The notes beneath the pieces were generated by a model. The model was given only the letters and a program-made list of their open reading frames with translations. It ran no database searches and had not been told where the DNA came from. Shown in pieces: positions 11,101-21,594 of a stretch of DNA of 64,000 bases. The translations under genes were made by a program, and so were the position numbers. Position 1 is the stretch's first letter; every line of letters starts with the position of its first letter. The DNA is from Globisporangium splendens (Eukaryota > Oomycota > Peronosporomycetes > Pythiales > Pythiaceae): positions 124,001 through 188,000 of the forward strand of contig VFIW01000085.1 of NCBI GenBank assembly GCA_006386115.1, given 5' to 3'.

Positions 11101-13564
11101 TCGCGTCTTCGTCACGCTTCTTTTGTATTGGAAAATGCTCGTTCCTCAGACGTGGAGATTCACGAAGTGCCCTCGTATCTACCGCTTCGAGAATGTTCTC
11201 TACGAAGTTCTCATCGATTTGATGGACGTCTCTCTTACCATCATCAAGTATGCCCTGCGAATGCGGAGCAGCTCTCCGCTGGACAGCATTCTGATTATCA
11301 CGTACTGCTGTTGGTGCTGGTGTGAATGAATGCGACAGCCGCGAACTTCCTGCTGGCGAGACGATCGGGTGATCGAGCTGTGAACTTTCTGATGGTGAAT
11401 ATCCGACACTTTGTCTGTCTGGTCTTGCAGGTGAGCTCTCAGCAAAGGCGCTTCTTTGCCGCTCTGAGTGAGAGGACGAGCTTTGCCCGGATGAGATGAC
11501 GCTGCTTCTCTCGGACTGAGGTGAATCTGGACGCCCGAGGTTGCCACTGGTTAGTAGTGTGCGACTCGTCTCTTTTTGGAGCTGGTCGGTGCGAGTTCTA
11601 GTGTGCCGAGCATCACTCGTTCTTCTCAGGCTTGCCGCATTATCACACCAATTATCCGTGTCATCACGCACAAAGCTCTCTTGGGCACGGTGGTTTTGAT
11701 GCTTTTGGCGAAAATCCAAGACTTGCTGCAGACGACTTTCGAGGTCTTCTGGGGACTCCCTCCTTGATTGCAACCCAGCAAAGCCTGTTCCTTGAGCTTC
11801 AGATAGTTCGGACAGATCTCCAATCGAGTTTTCTTCTTGAATAGAATCGTGTACGTCGTGTTCTGGGAGCTGCTCGTTCGCTTTCACCACCGCAACTTGA
11901 TCTTGAGACGCTGTACTTCTGCCACTGATACGATGATCTTCACCGTAGTCTCTGGCGTTGCCTTTGCTAACATGCTGTTGACGATATCTGTTTGCCCCCT
12001 CGGATGCTTCTTCACCGCCTAGATTTCCCATCTTGCCACTTGAAGTTTCGCGATTTCGTCCACTTGGTATGCTTGCTTCCTCATAAAACTCATCACTCCT
12101 AAGCGGCGTTTGGCCGCTGATTTTTGCATCAATGTTCTTTCGCCTCTGCTTTTCAAACTCGTCTGACAGCTCATTCGCCATTTTCTGTTTCTTCAGGTAT
12201 GCGTCGTCCTCAATCGGGTTCGATACGAGCGATTCATCTTGCGAATACGCACTCTGGCTGGACCAGAACGACCGCTCGCGCTCATTGCTGCTTCGACTGT
12301 CCGCTGGGTTCTCACACACACCCAACTCGCTCGGTCGATGCATTGGGCTGACAGCGACGCGAACGATCGGCGTTGCATCCTCCGTTCGTACTGAGTGCGT
12401 CGAGAGCTCCAGCAAATCGTCAATTGCCCCAAAGATCTGCTTAAATGTCGCTTCCACCGCTTGATCCCCTTGCTGAACATTTTTTGGGTCGTTATCGTCA
12501 TATTTGCGCTGAATCTGATGCGCATATTCGACCACGCGCTCATACCGTTGCGCTTTGTCGATCTGGTGGAGCCACTCCATGGCTTTGTCCCCTTCCTGTT
12601 TCGATTGCACGTGCTCCAGCGCAAGGTTGCCACGTTGACCCGCTTTCTCCGTGTTTTCCTCTCGAATCGCTCGGTCCTGTTCGCGTTTACGGTCCAGCTC
12701 CTCTCTAAAATTTTCTGCTTCATCAATGCCATTCGTAGCACTCGGGTGCGCTCTGTTGTGGCGAACGACCTTCACTTCCGGTCGAGACCCCAAAGCATTC
12801 GTCGTCGGCGATGGCACGCGTGATGGTGCAGGGAGGCAGTGCAGGCGCGTGAATTGATACGCGTCGACGTCTTTCGCGCGCGATCGCGGCATCGTGAACA
12901 CTTCCTCCTTCACGATCTCGCGACGATACCGCACAGCCTCTTCCTGTCGCTTTGCGAGCTCGATCTGTAGTTCCTGCTCGCGTCGCGCGCGAATACTCGC
13001 CTGTGCACGCTGCTTCATGCTCATCTCCTTCAACCGCTGCAAATTCGCTTCCACTTCCAATTGCCTCGCCAGACTCAGCGCATGCTCTTCGCCACGAAGC
13101 CATGATGCTTCACCCGAGCGAGGTTTGACCGCATGCACTTCGTTGAACTCCCATTTGCGCTGCTCGAGCTGCGCAGCGGCCACCAATTCGGCCATCTTGG
13201 CACGCGCTTGCCGTTGCGCCGCGCCGACGTTCTGCAGCGAGTACTGGTACTTGCTGTGCAGCTCACTGAGCAGGATCGCCTGGTGCCGCTGATGCTCCTG
13301 CTGCATAGCGCGGAGCTTCGTCGCGTGCAGTCGGCGCAGGTTGTCACGGTACCGCTGCGTGACCAACTGCGCGACGCGCTTCTCCTCGTGGCGGACTTCG
13401 AGCAGTCGCTGGCGCCGCCGCGCGGCCTCGTCCTTGCGCGTCAGGTACTCGATCTCGCCGGCACTCAGCGGGATCTCGCCGTACTTGCTGCTGCTGCGGT
13501 GGCGCGCGCGGCGGTTGCGCACGTACAGCACTGCCATCGTCGCATCACCGGCGGTCGCGGCCAT
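8156..13564 (-). CDS. CEP295/ALMS1-like centriolar protein, two exons
   Basis: Exon 1 runs 13564-8279 and exon 2 8209-8156. Splicing (AAG/GTACCG ... TTTTTTACAG) replaces an out-of-place PGLACR end with a Gln/Arg-rich tail. About 1,779 residues. The N terminus (about 25-230) is a basic coiled coil with a CEP295-like start (LSAGEIEYLTRKDEAARRRQ, then RLLEVRHEEKRVAQLV). The middle is about 1,200 residues of low-complexity Ser/Asp/Glu/Arg. The C terminus (from about 1620) is an ALMS-type motif: ISLADAFRRRHPRFHRRVEE and, later, EMKERTKRLYQKLPEVVERK. CEP295 drives centriole-to-centrosome conversion and ALMS1 sits at the centriole base, so a role at basal bodies of zoospores is likely. It could equally be called an ALMS-motif protein. 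Confidence 0.75.
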
Positions 13565-13633
13565 CGGAAAGCTGCAGGCAAGCCAATGCGGGCGAAAAGC
13601 AAATGAAAATTCAAAAATCCCAAATGAGAGAGA

Positions 13634-13680
13634 CCAATATTAGCCAATGAGGTATACTTATTGGTTTAATTTGAACCAAT
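13634..13680. promoter_or_regulatory. cluster of four CCAAT boxes
   Basis: Within 47 bp upstream of the centriolar gene start (13564, minus strand) there are CCAAT at 13634 and 13644, ATTGG (its complement) at 13660, and CCAAT at 13676. The density suggests an NF-Y type promoter for the minus-strand gene. Binding is inferred. Confidence 0.5.
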
Positions 13681-13817
13681 CATTTATACCGGATGCACTG
13701 TTACGACCCAAGCTGGTGCCTCCATGAAATGTCCTTGGTGCGCGCGTTGATGCTTGCTTGCTGTTCCCTGCCGCGGCATACGACCGACGGCTAAATTAGC
13801 AGCTGACTGCAGTTCTG

Positions 13818-14366
13818 CTACGACGCCTTGGTCTTCTCCACATGCCGCGAGTCCGCACGCTGTGGTGACGAGCGAGGAAAGCGCCTCAGTGCGCCGACGA
13901 CGATCAGCAACGTTGACGCTATGAGCCCCACCCACTTCCCGCGATTGCCGATACTCACGCATCGCTCTGCCAGCTCATTTCGTTCAGGAAAGCGCATTAG
14001 CAGGAACACGGTGCCCATATTCTCCAGCAGCGCGTCAAAGCAGACGGTCACCAGCGCAATGTACTGCAGCAGCCCCGCATGGGGCCAAAGGTATGCGATC
14101 GCACAGAAGTTCAGCGTGCCGTAGATCATCGGGAACACGACCGAATCCAGTTTGTAGAGCGCGAGGTGCAGCGAGCGACCGCTCTCGCCCATACAGCTCA
14201 GATGCGCGTGGATCGCGGACGCATCCAACCAGAACACGGCGTCGAGGAACATGCGGCAGTCCGCAGGAAGCTGCGCGCGCTCGAGCGCCGCATTGAGCTC
14301 CTGGATGAGCATCACGGACGGCACGAGGCCGCCCAGCGCCGCCGCGAATGCGTACTTCCTCTCCAT
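13818..14366 (-). CDS. uncharacterised multi-pass membrane protein
   Basis: 182 residues from the ATG at 14366 (MERKYAFAAAL). The frame is open a little further upstream but only from a GTG. Three or four hydrophobic segments are visible: near residues 4-22, 80-105 (SVVFPMIYGTLNFCAIAYLW), 108-135 and 150-170 (WVGLIASTLLIVVGAL). The tail is basic and rich in Arg/Ser. Acidic or polar residues inside the segments (KLDSV, CFDALLEN) resemble a small four-helix family, but I do not recognise it. Confidence 0.6.
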   Translation of the reverse strand: MERKYAFAAALGGLVPSVMLIQELNAALERAQLPADCRMFLDAVFWLDASAIHAHLSCMGESGRSLHLALYKLDSVVFPMIYGTLNFCAIAYLWPHAGLLQYIALVTVCFDALLENMGTVFLLMRFPERNELAERCVSIGNRGKWVGLIASTLLIVVGALRRFPRSSPQRADSRHVEKTKAS

Positions 14367-14814
14367 AACAGGCAAATGGACTGCTGCAAATGGTGCGTCA
14401 ATGCGGGCAATGCGCAAAGTGTCGCACACAAACCATTAAGTTCGCAGCAAGTGTCGATGCGCTAAGTGACGCGGCGCCATCATCTTGTGCTTGCGCATTG
14501 TGCTGCAATAAAATAAAGAAAAAGAAGAAACATTGCGTGTACCGTACAATTTGAAAAGATCCTTTCATTCTGCACTTTCCACACACATGCGTGCGCACGT
14601 ACGTTGAAGTTGCTGCTTCGATCTCTTCTTCAATGAAAAGTGAATGGGTACACTCTTTCCACCATTTCTCATTCTTTTACGAAACATGTTACACATATAT
14701 TAACGTAAAGTTGTCAGTAGGTAAACGAGTCATCGCATCGCACGGAGCTCACAGAGGAACGCCCACTCGTGCGCGTATGCAGAATGCAGGAAATCAGTCA
14801 ATCGGATCACTCGC
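14367..14814. other. intergenic region
   Basis: 448 bp between the starts of the membrane protein gene and the stop of acetyl-CoA synthetase. A/T-rich tracts are present. Nothing coding is seen. Confidence 0.5.
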
Positions 14815-17049
14815 TCAGAGCTTCTTGCCCACGAGCGCTTCCTTCATGTTGGCGATCAGGGCCGGCACGACACCTGGTTCCGCGAGCGTCGACACATCGC
14901 CGAGCGAACCTTCCTCGCCGTGCGCGATCTTTCGCAGGATACGGCGCATGATCTTGCCACTGCGCGTCTTTGGAAGACCTGGCGCGAAGACGATCACATC
15001 CGGCGTCGCGAACGCGCCAATGTGCTCTCGGACTTGCAGGATGAGCTCCTTCTCGGCTTCTTTGCCTGGAGCAGCAGCCTTGACCAGCGTGATGTAGCAA
15101 CAGATGCCTTCGCCCTTGATGCGGTGCGGGATGCCCACGACAGCAGCTTCCGCGACCAAAGAGTGCGCCACGAGCGCACTCTCGACTTCGGCCGTACCGA
15201 TACGGTGACCAGAGGTACACAGCACATCTACATAGAGAGTGTCAAGAGCACAAAATAGTTAGGAACATGCGCCACGAGATCCTCATAGAAAACCACAATG
15301 CGCAAAAACGCACCATCAATGCGACCAGTGATGAAGTAGTATCCATCGGCATCGCGTCTGCAACCATCGCCCGTGAAGTAAAGACCCTTGTGCGACGCCA
15401 TGTACACGTTCAAGTAGCGGTTGTGGTCGCCGTAGACGGTACGAGCCATGCCTGGCCATGGGCGGCGGATGCACAATTGACCCTCGACTTCGTTGCCCTT
15501 GTACTCGTTGCCGTTCTCATCCGTGACGACAAAGTCAATGCCGAAGAACGGCTTCGTGCACGAACCAGGCTTCATGGCCGTGGCACCAGGGAGACCCACG
15601 CCAATGTGGCCACCAGTCTCGGTCTGCCAGTACGTGTCCGCAATGTAGCACTTGCTGTCGCCGACAACTTCGTAGTACCACTTCCAGGCTTCTGGGTTGA
15701 TCGGCTCGCCGACACTGCCCAAAATCTTCAAACTCGATCGGTCGTATTTCTTCACTTCTTCGTCACCGTGAGCCATGAGCGCACGAATCGCCGTTGGCGC
15801 AGTGTAGAACTTGGTGATTTTGTGGCGCTGCACCAAGTCCCAGTAGCGCCCGCAGTCTGGGTACATCGGGGTACTCTCGAACATCACCGTGGTCACACCA
15901 TTCGCGAGCGGACCGTAGATGATGTAGCTGTGGCCCGTGATCCAGCCGCAATCCGCCACACACGCGTGGATATCGTCAGGTTGCAGATCGAACGTGTACT
16001 TTGCCGTCATCATGGCGTACAACAAGTAACCCGCAGTCGTGTGCGCGACACCCTTTGGTGTACCCGTCGATCCGGAAGTGTACAAGATGAACATGAGGTC
16101 TTCACTGTCGATCCACTCGGCTGGGCAGTACGGACGGTGCTTCAGGAGCTCCACCGACATGTCCACGTCGATCTTTGGGTTCATCGCAACGTTCGGGTTG
16201 CCCGTGCGCTTGAACACGAACACCTTGCGCACAAAGTCCAAGCCCTCGATCGCGTGGTCCACGATCTGCTTGAGTGGCAACGTTCGACCACCACGCTTGC
16301 CTTCGTCGCTCGTGAAAACCCACTAGAATGGTCGAAGCAGAAGTGAATGATGTTAGTGGTGCTTCCAACAAAAGCAACGGAAAACGAAAAAAAGAAGTTG
16401 CATACCTTTGTTTTGGCATCCACGACACGGTCGCGAAGCGAATCCGAGGAAAAACCAGCAAACACAATGCTGCAATTGCAAAACAATGAGGCTCAAATGA
16501 GTTGAATGACGCAATACATCGCAGAAAGTAGACAATAAGAGTTTACCTGTGCACAGCGCCAAGACGGCAACACGCCAGCATGACGAACGCAACTTCGGGG
16601 ATCATCGGCATGTAGATCGCGACGGTGTCGCCCTTCTTGACACCCGCAGCCTTCATGGCATTGGCGATGCGGCACGTTTCTTCGAGCAGCTCCATGTACG
16701 TAATCTTGCGACCCGTGCCGATCTCGTCGCCTTCCCAGATGATGGCCACCTTGTCGGCCTTGTCCTTGATGTGACGGTCAATGCAATTGACGCTGACATT
16801 CAGCGCGCCGTTGAGGAACCACGCGACGTCGCCCTTGGCGAGCGAGCCGCACATGGTCTGGTCAAAGTCGCGGAACCAGTCGAGGTTCTTGCGCGCGAGC
16901 TCGGCCCAGAAGTTAGCCGGATCCTCGATCGAGCGCTTGTAGAGCGCCTCGTACTCGGCGGCACCCTTGACGTGCGCGTTCTTGGCCACGGCATCGATGA
17001 CCGGGTACTGCACCTTGTGAACGCCGTTCACGCCGTTGCTTTCGCCCAT
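14815..17049 (-). CDS. acetyl-CoA synthetase, AMP-forming, four exons
   Basis: Exons: 17049-16547, 16469-16406, 16322-15314 and 15227-14815. All three introns keep frame and restore canonical motifs ([28 protein letters not shown]). The product is 662 residues, the usual length. Visible motifs: ATP loop [54 protein letters not shown] and the acetylatable-lysine motif [12 protein letters not shown]. The enzyme makes acetyl-CoA from acetate, ATP and CoA (EC 6.2.1.1). I start at MGESNGVNG. The frame stays open about 47 codons upstream with an Ala/Arg/Ser-rich sequence, but only from a GTG, so a spliced organelle presequence remains possible. Confidence 0.93.
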
Positions 17050-18613
17050 GCTTGCTGCTGCTGTTGTGAATAGGGAGGTGGTGGCTGGAGCTCTTCGAGG
17101 GAGGGGACGACTTGCCGCGTTGGGAGCGAATTGCACTTTGGCGTCTGGGCGGGCAGCAGCGGAGGCATATGTGAGGCTGTTCCAGTGCACTGACCATCAC
17201 TCTGCCGTCTTGGCTCACTTACAGTAACGCGCACGGATTGAACTTCGTCATTGTCGATGGGGTTTTTCGAAAAACCTCGCACGAGATGCGCCATCGCCAG
17301 CATTGCGATTGCATCGACCTGTCTTGAAGTGCATTTGGAAATAAGAGAATGGGGATTTTATAATGGCAACAGTATTACAGACCAGCGGAACGAACAGAGT
17401 GAGAAGGCGCTTAAAACCAGGTTGGATATGATTGGCTGAAATTGGTGAAACGCAATTTGTAGCCTTGCGTTTCACTAAATGCAGGGGTTCCGCTAAAGTC
17501 CGACATGGAACGCAACGTCATCACGTGATATGCAAAGTGAGCAAGAGAGTGCTGCGGGCGACGTGAATTGCGGTGAAACGCAGTGCGGACATTGCGTTTT
17601 GCGCACGAGAAGGCGCAGATCGGCGCAGAAACCAACCATCACGTGAACGGTCTCAAATCGCCTATGGGCGTGATCAGGAACGGAGGGAAAGAACACCTTG
17701 CGGAGCATGTGATAGAGTGAGCCACGCACTTGAGCCAGCTCGATCTCGAAAGATAGCGCTATTTATTCGGACAGGACACGGGAAAGCAGCCCAATAGATC
17801 CGAGAACTATATTATAGATCGGCATGCATGCATGTACCTTGCGAATCGATCGGTAAGACAGATGCGGACACTGAGGGTCCACAATTGGAGCTGCCTAATA
17901 AAGAGCTCCTCTACCATTGCGAATGCATGCATCCCAGTGCTATTGTTATGAACAATATTGCGTGTGTCTCGGTGGCACGTGGACGAAGCGCAAGGTCGGA
18001 TGGTTTCTGCACACACGGCAAAACTTCAACCTTGACCGGCCAGACGAACAAGCAACGCAAACGCAAACGGCTGACGTAGTGGCCACCAACCCGTTTCACT
18101 CGCATTCAGACCACGAAACGCAATTCGTTCGCGCTCCCCGCCATGTCAGACATGCACACAGTTCAGAAAACGATTAACACGGAGATGCCGAGCTGAGGTT
18201 GCTTCATGAGTGCGTTCCATGTGTGGGTCTCTGACTGCTCCAGCTTCGCGTACCCATTCGTGAGCTGGAGAGTTGAAGTTCCCCATTGCGCAACACCCCC
18301 ACATAGAGACAGAGAGCAGCCACACTTGCGTTTTCGGTTGTGTTTAAAGCGCATCCCACACATTGAAGAAGCCTGTTAAACCGTCTTCTGGCAGTGCACC
18401 TGTGGGTTCATATGTGCAATATCAACTCTCGCAGGTCTCTAAGTTCATTGAATACATTCTCGCAGGCGAACCGGACACGCTCTTTCTGTGTTCAATAAAC
18501 AGGTCAATTCATTGTGCACATGTTCAAAAAACGGTGGGAAAAGCCCGGCAGCCAGGCTGGCGCTATCGCATAGACCAGGAAACAGCCAGCGTGCGCACAC
18601 TGGTCGCTATCTA
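17050..18613. other. long intergenic region between acetyl-CoA synthetase and sirtuin
   Basis: About 1.56 kb shared by two divergent genes. It contains a GCATGCATGCATG tract near 17822 and another GCATGCATCC near 17925. The short frames on both strands are not convincing. A possible spliced leader exon for acetyl-CoA synthetase (MLAMAHLVRGFSKNP, 17303 downward, with a GTAAGT donor near 17220) was noticed, but no in-phase acceptor was found. Confidence 0.4.
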
Positions 18614-19897
18614 ATGCCATCGACGGCGTCTGCTGCGGCGCTCTCGCTCAAGCGCGGCCGTGAGCGCTGCGCCTCGTCTTCCTCGTCATCACCTTCCTCA
18701 CCGTCTCCCTCGCGCCCTGCTGCTACGGTGGTGGCCGCGACGGCGTCCGTGGAGCTCAGCAGTTCGTGTAACAGCAGCCGCAGTCCGAAGAGCGGCGATG
18801 GACAGCGTCGACGCGCCGTGCAGCCGCTGTCCATGAAGGACCTACTCAACGCCGCCGACGAGGACGTCCACGTTGATGTTGTTGGCAAGCCAGTGGCGCA
18901 TGCTAAGCAAGTGCACGTACGCGGAGAGGGTGATGACAAGAACGAGAACTGCCGCGCGGCAACACCGAGCGCCAATGAGCAGACGAATGCGGACGATGAA
19001 CTCGATGCGAAATGCCGCCGCCTCGCGGAACTGGTCGCAAAGTCGAAGCACCTGGTGGCGTTCACGGGCGCAGGCATCAGCACATCCGTGGGGTTGCCCG
19101 ACTACCGCGGTGACAACGGCATTCGCACCAAGGGCTTCGTTGAGAAACACAAGCGGCGCAAACTTGACTCGGCATCTTTCGACAGTGAGAGTGGGAGACA
19201 AGTCGTGATCCCGGACTTTAACTCGCTCGTGCCGTCCAAGACCCACATGGCGCTCTACGAGCTGCACCGGCTGGGATATTTAAAGCACCTGGTCTCGCAG
19301 AACGTCGACAATCTGCACTTGAAAAGTGGATTGCCGGCGTCGGCGCTGACCGAGGTGCACGGCAACGCGACGCAGGCGAAATGCGAGACCTGTGAGAAGA
19401 TCTACACGAAGGATTTCCCGTGGACGGGGCTCTGCGACGATCCAGCGTGCGTGAGCACCAAGCGGTCCATGGAGCAGCGGCTCCGCGCGCGCACACGGCA
19501 CGGCAACGGCCGTCTCAAGCGCAATGTGATCAGCTTCGACGAGCCACTGGACGACATCGACCACGCGATCGACGAGTGCGAGGCCGCCGACGTGGCGCTC
19601 GTGCTCGGCACGTCGCTGCGTGTGGAGCCGTTTTCCGAGATGGCGGGCGAGTTTGCCGACGCGCTCGTGATTGTGAATCTGCAGCCGACGACGCAAAAAC
19701 TGGACAAACGCGCCGAGACGTCGGGCGTGCGGTTCTTCGAGAAGTGCGACGTCGTGATGGAGAAGACGATGAAGTTCCTCCTCGGCGAGCAGTACGAGAT
19801 CCCCGCGTGGTCCGGCACGCACCCGACGTCGGTATTTATTCCCGAACATGAAGAGAAGAACCTCGTGAACGTCCTCGCAGGGCGCTTGCTCTCCTAG
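18614..19897 (+). CDS. sirtuin (SIR2 family, SIRT6/7-like) NAD-dependent deacylase
   Basis: 427 residues from the ATG at 18614; the frame is open further up without an ATG. The first about 130 residues are Ser/Ala/Arg-rich and disordered. The catalytic core has LVAFTGAGISTSVGLPDYRG (Rossmann NAD site, about 145), QNVDNLHLKSGL (about 235), the catalytic His in LTEVHGNA (about 248), zinc cysteines CETC and CDDPAC, and GTSLRVEPFSEM and VIVNLQPT for NAD closing. The short sequence between GAGIS and the His, and the DYRG.NGI motif, suit the class IV (SIRT6/7) group, which acts on chromatin. Substrate preference cannot be read from the sequence. Confidence 0.9.
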   Translation: MPSTASAAALSLKRGRERCASSSSSSPSSPSPSRPAATVVAATASVELSSSCNSSRSPKSGDGQRRRAVQPLSMKDLLNAADEDVHVDVVGKPVAHAKQVHVRGEGDDKNENCRAATPSANEQTNADDELDAKCRRLAELVAKSKHLVAFTGAGISTSVGLPDYRGDNGIRTKGFVEKHKRRKLDSASFDSESGRQVVIPDFNSLVPSKTHMALYELHRLGYLKHLVSQNVDNLHLKSGLPASALTEVHGNATQAKCETCEKIYTKDFPWTGLCDDPACVSTKRSMEQRLRARTRHGNGRLKRNVISFDEPLDDIDHAIDECEAADVALVLGTSLRVEPFSEMAGEFADALVIVNLQPTTQKLDKRAETSGVRFFEKCDVVMEKTMKFLLGEQYEIPAWSGTHPTSVFIPEHEEKNLVNVLAGRLLS

Positions 19898-20257
19898 CAG
19901 AAGGGCTATGGACGCAATATGGAAACAGAAAGGAGAAGCGAGACGATTCGTATGTACGTGTGGGATACATTGCGGATGGCATTTCTGGTGCGCTTATGCA
20001 TTTTTTCTTGCTTAATGTCGTCATTTAACCTTTTGAAATGAAGGATCTTTGGTCTCTACAGAAGCCTGCGACTCGTGTGCGCTTTGAATGTGTTTTGGTG
20101 GCATTGGAGTGTGTGCATTTTCGTTGATATAGACAATATTCTGAGCGCTGGGGACGCGAAACGACGCGACCAGTTAGTTGCGACGGGTTGTGTGGCTGCC
20201 ATTTTGCCTTCTAGTGCCTGCAAGAAAGCCGCACATACTTCACACAAAGTGGTCAAC
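19898..20257. other. intergenic region
   Basis: 360 bp between the sirtuin stop and the next ATG on the same strand. Nothing distinctive is seen. Confidence 0.5.
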
Positions 20258-21471
20258 ATGGTGCTCGAAGCCGATAGCGACGTTGACGTCTCAGCAATCG
20301 CGACGCGAGTGCTCGCAGACTTGGAGACGCTGTTCGACGATCACATCGTCACGGAGGAGAATGAGGACGAGCTAGACGACCACAAGCGTGTCCTTCCTGG
20401 GATCAGCCTCGACGAACTCTCTGTGGCCGTGAATGCGTCGATCCATCGCCACCAGCCAAGAGCTGTTCTTCCTGAGAAATCCAATGCAGCGAAACCGGAG
20501 ATCGAACGAGGCAGCGATAAAATAAAACGAAGTGAGGCTCTATTGGTAAATCGAGAACGTCCCATGATGCCGTTCGCCAATTATCAGGACATCCTGGAGC
20601 GAAAGACTCAGTGGTTCCATCGCAACGTGAAAGCGGACTTGCGCACGAGTGCACCTCGACGACGCAAGCCACTAGAACCACGTTGCCAAGGAAGAACGCA
20701 CTCGGACTCGTCGCTGTGCTCCGGTGGTAGCAAATCGAGTCGAGGCGAATCTTCTGAAGACAGCAATGACGAAAGTGATGAGGACGGCGATGCAGAATGG
20801 ACCTTAGAAGACGAGAACAATGCCCCATCGCCTCCCTCTTCTTTTGTCGCGAGACAGAGAGAAAACGCCAATGACACTAATTTGACGAAAACACCAGTCG
20901 TTGTTCATCCTACGACACTGCTGCGAGCGGTAACAATTCGCGATGCGTTCACGCAGACGACGTTAAAATGCGACCAGAGCCAGCAATCACGTTCGAGATG
21001 CGCCTGAGCTTGCAGAAACCGCACCGCCACCAGTACCAAATAGTCTCTCGTCATTATCGTTGCGGTCGTTCGATTCGAGATCAATTGTCTTTGTATCCTC
21101 GTCCTCTTCTTCGGCGTCACAGTCATCGTCATCTAGGAGTACAGCGTCTTCAAAACGAAGTTACCGGAGTGAGAACAACGCTGGGAGACAAGTGGATAGA
21201 CGCTAACCAAGTCGAAACGAGCAAGATCAACCAATTCCATCGACCGAGGTACCAATTTCTGTCTTGCCATGCATGGAATCGATGGCAAGCTGACCTCACT
21301 GTTACCATTTCCTTCTACTTCTTAGGCTGTGCTCTTCCGTCAAGCAACACCAGAAAAAAACGTGCAGCAAGCACAACAAACTAAAGAAAACAATGAGCCG
21401 GCACCACGATCACAAACGAGTGGGCTGCTGCCAAAAACGTGGGAGTTGGATCTCTCGAATTTTAACTTGTG
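20258..21471 (+). CDS. acidic, Ser-rich protein of unknown function; 3' exon structure unresolved
   Basis: The first block, from ATG 20258 (MVLEADSDVDVS), is clearly coding for about 230 residues. It has an acidic N terminus, a conserved-looking centre (MPFANYQDILERKTQWFHRN) and a Ser/Asp/Glu tract, and closes with TGA at 21005-21007. A second block in another frame is open from 20967 and reads AETAPPPVPNSLSSLS followed by a Ser tract, to a TAA at about 21204. A third block after a good acceptor (CTACTTCTTAG, exon from 21326) reads AVLFRQATPEKNVQQ ... LPKTWELDLSNFNL and stops at 21471. Either two introns or one intron plus a frameshift would join them. I could not fix the first join. Family not recognised. 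Confidence 0.5.
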
Positions 21472-21594
21472 ACGATGTCGACGACAAACAAAAGAAAACA
21501 CTCTCAAGAACGACTCGTAATTTATGTAATTACTGTGTAAAAGGAATGAGAAATTGTGGAAGAAGCAAAGCAAAGCGCAAGTCGACTCTAACAC

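Noticed and set aside
17050..17190. N-terminal extension of acetyl-CoA synthetase (about 47 codons, transit-peptide-like)
   Set aside because: It begins with GTG and no in-phase upstream exon was found; the family length is already met from the ATG at 17049.
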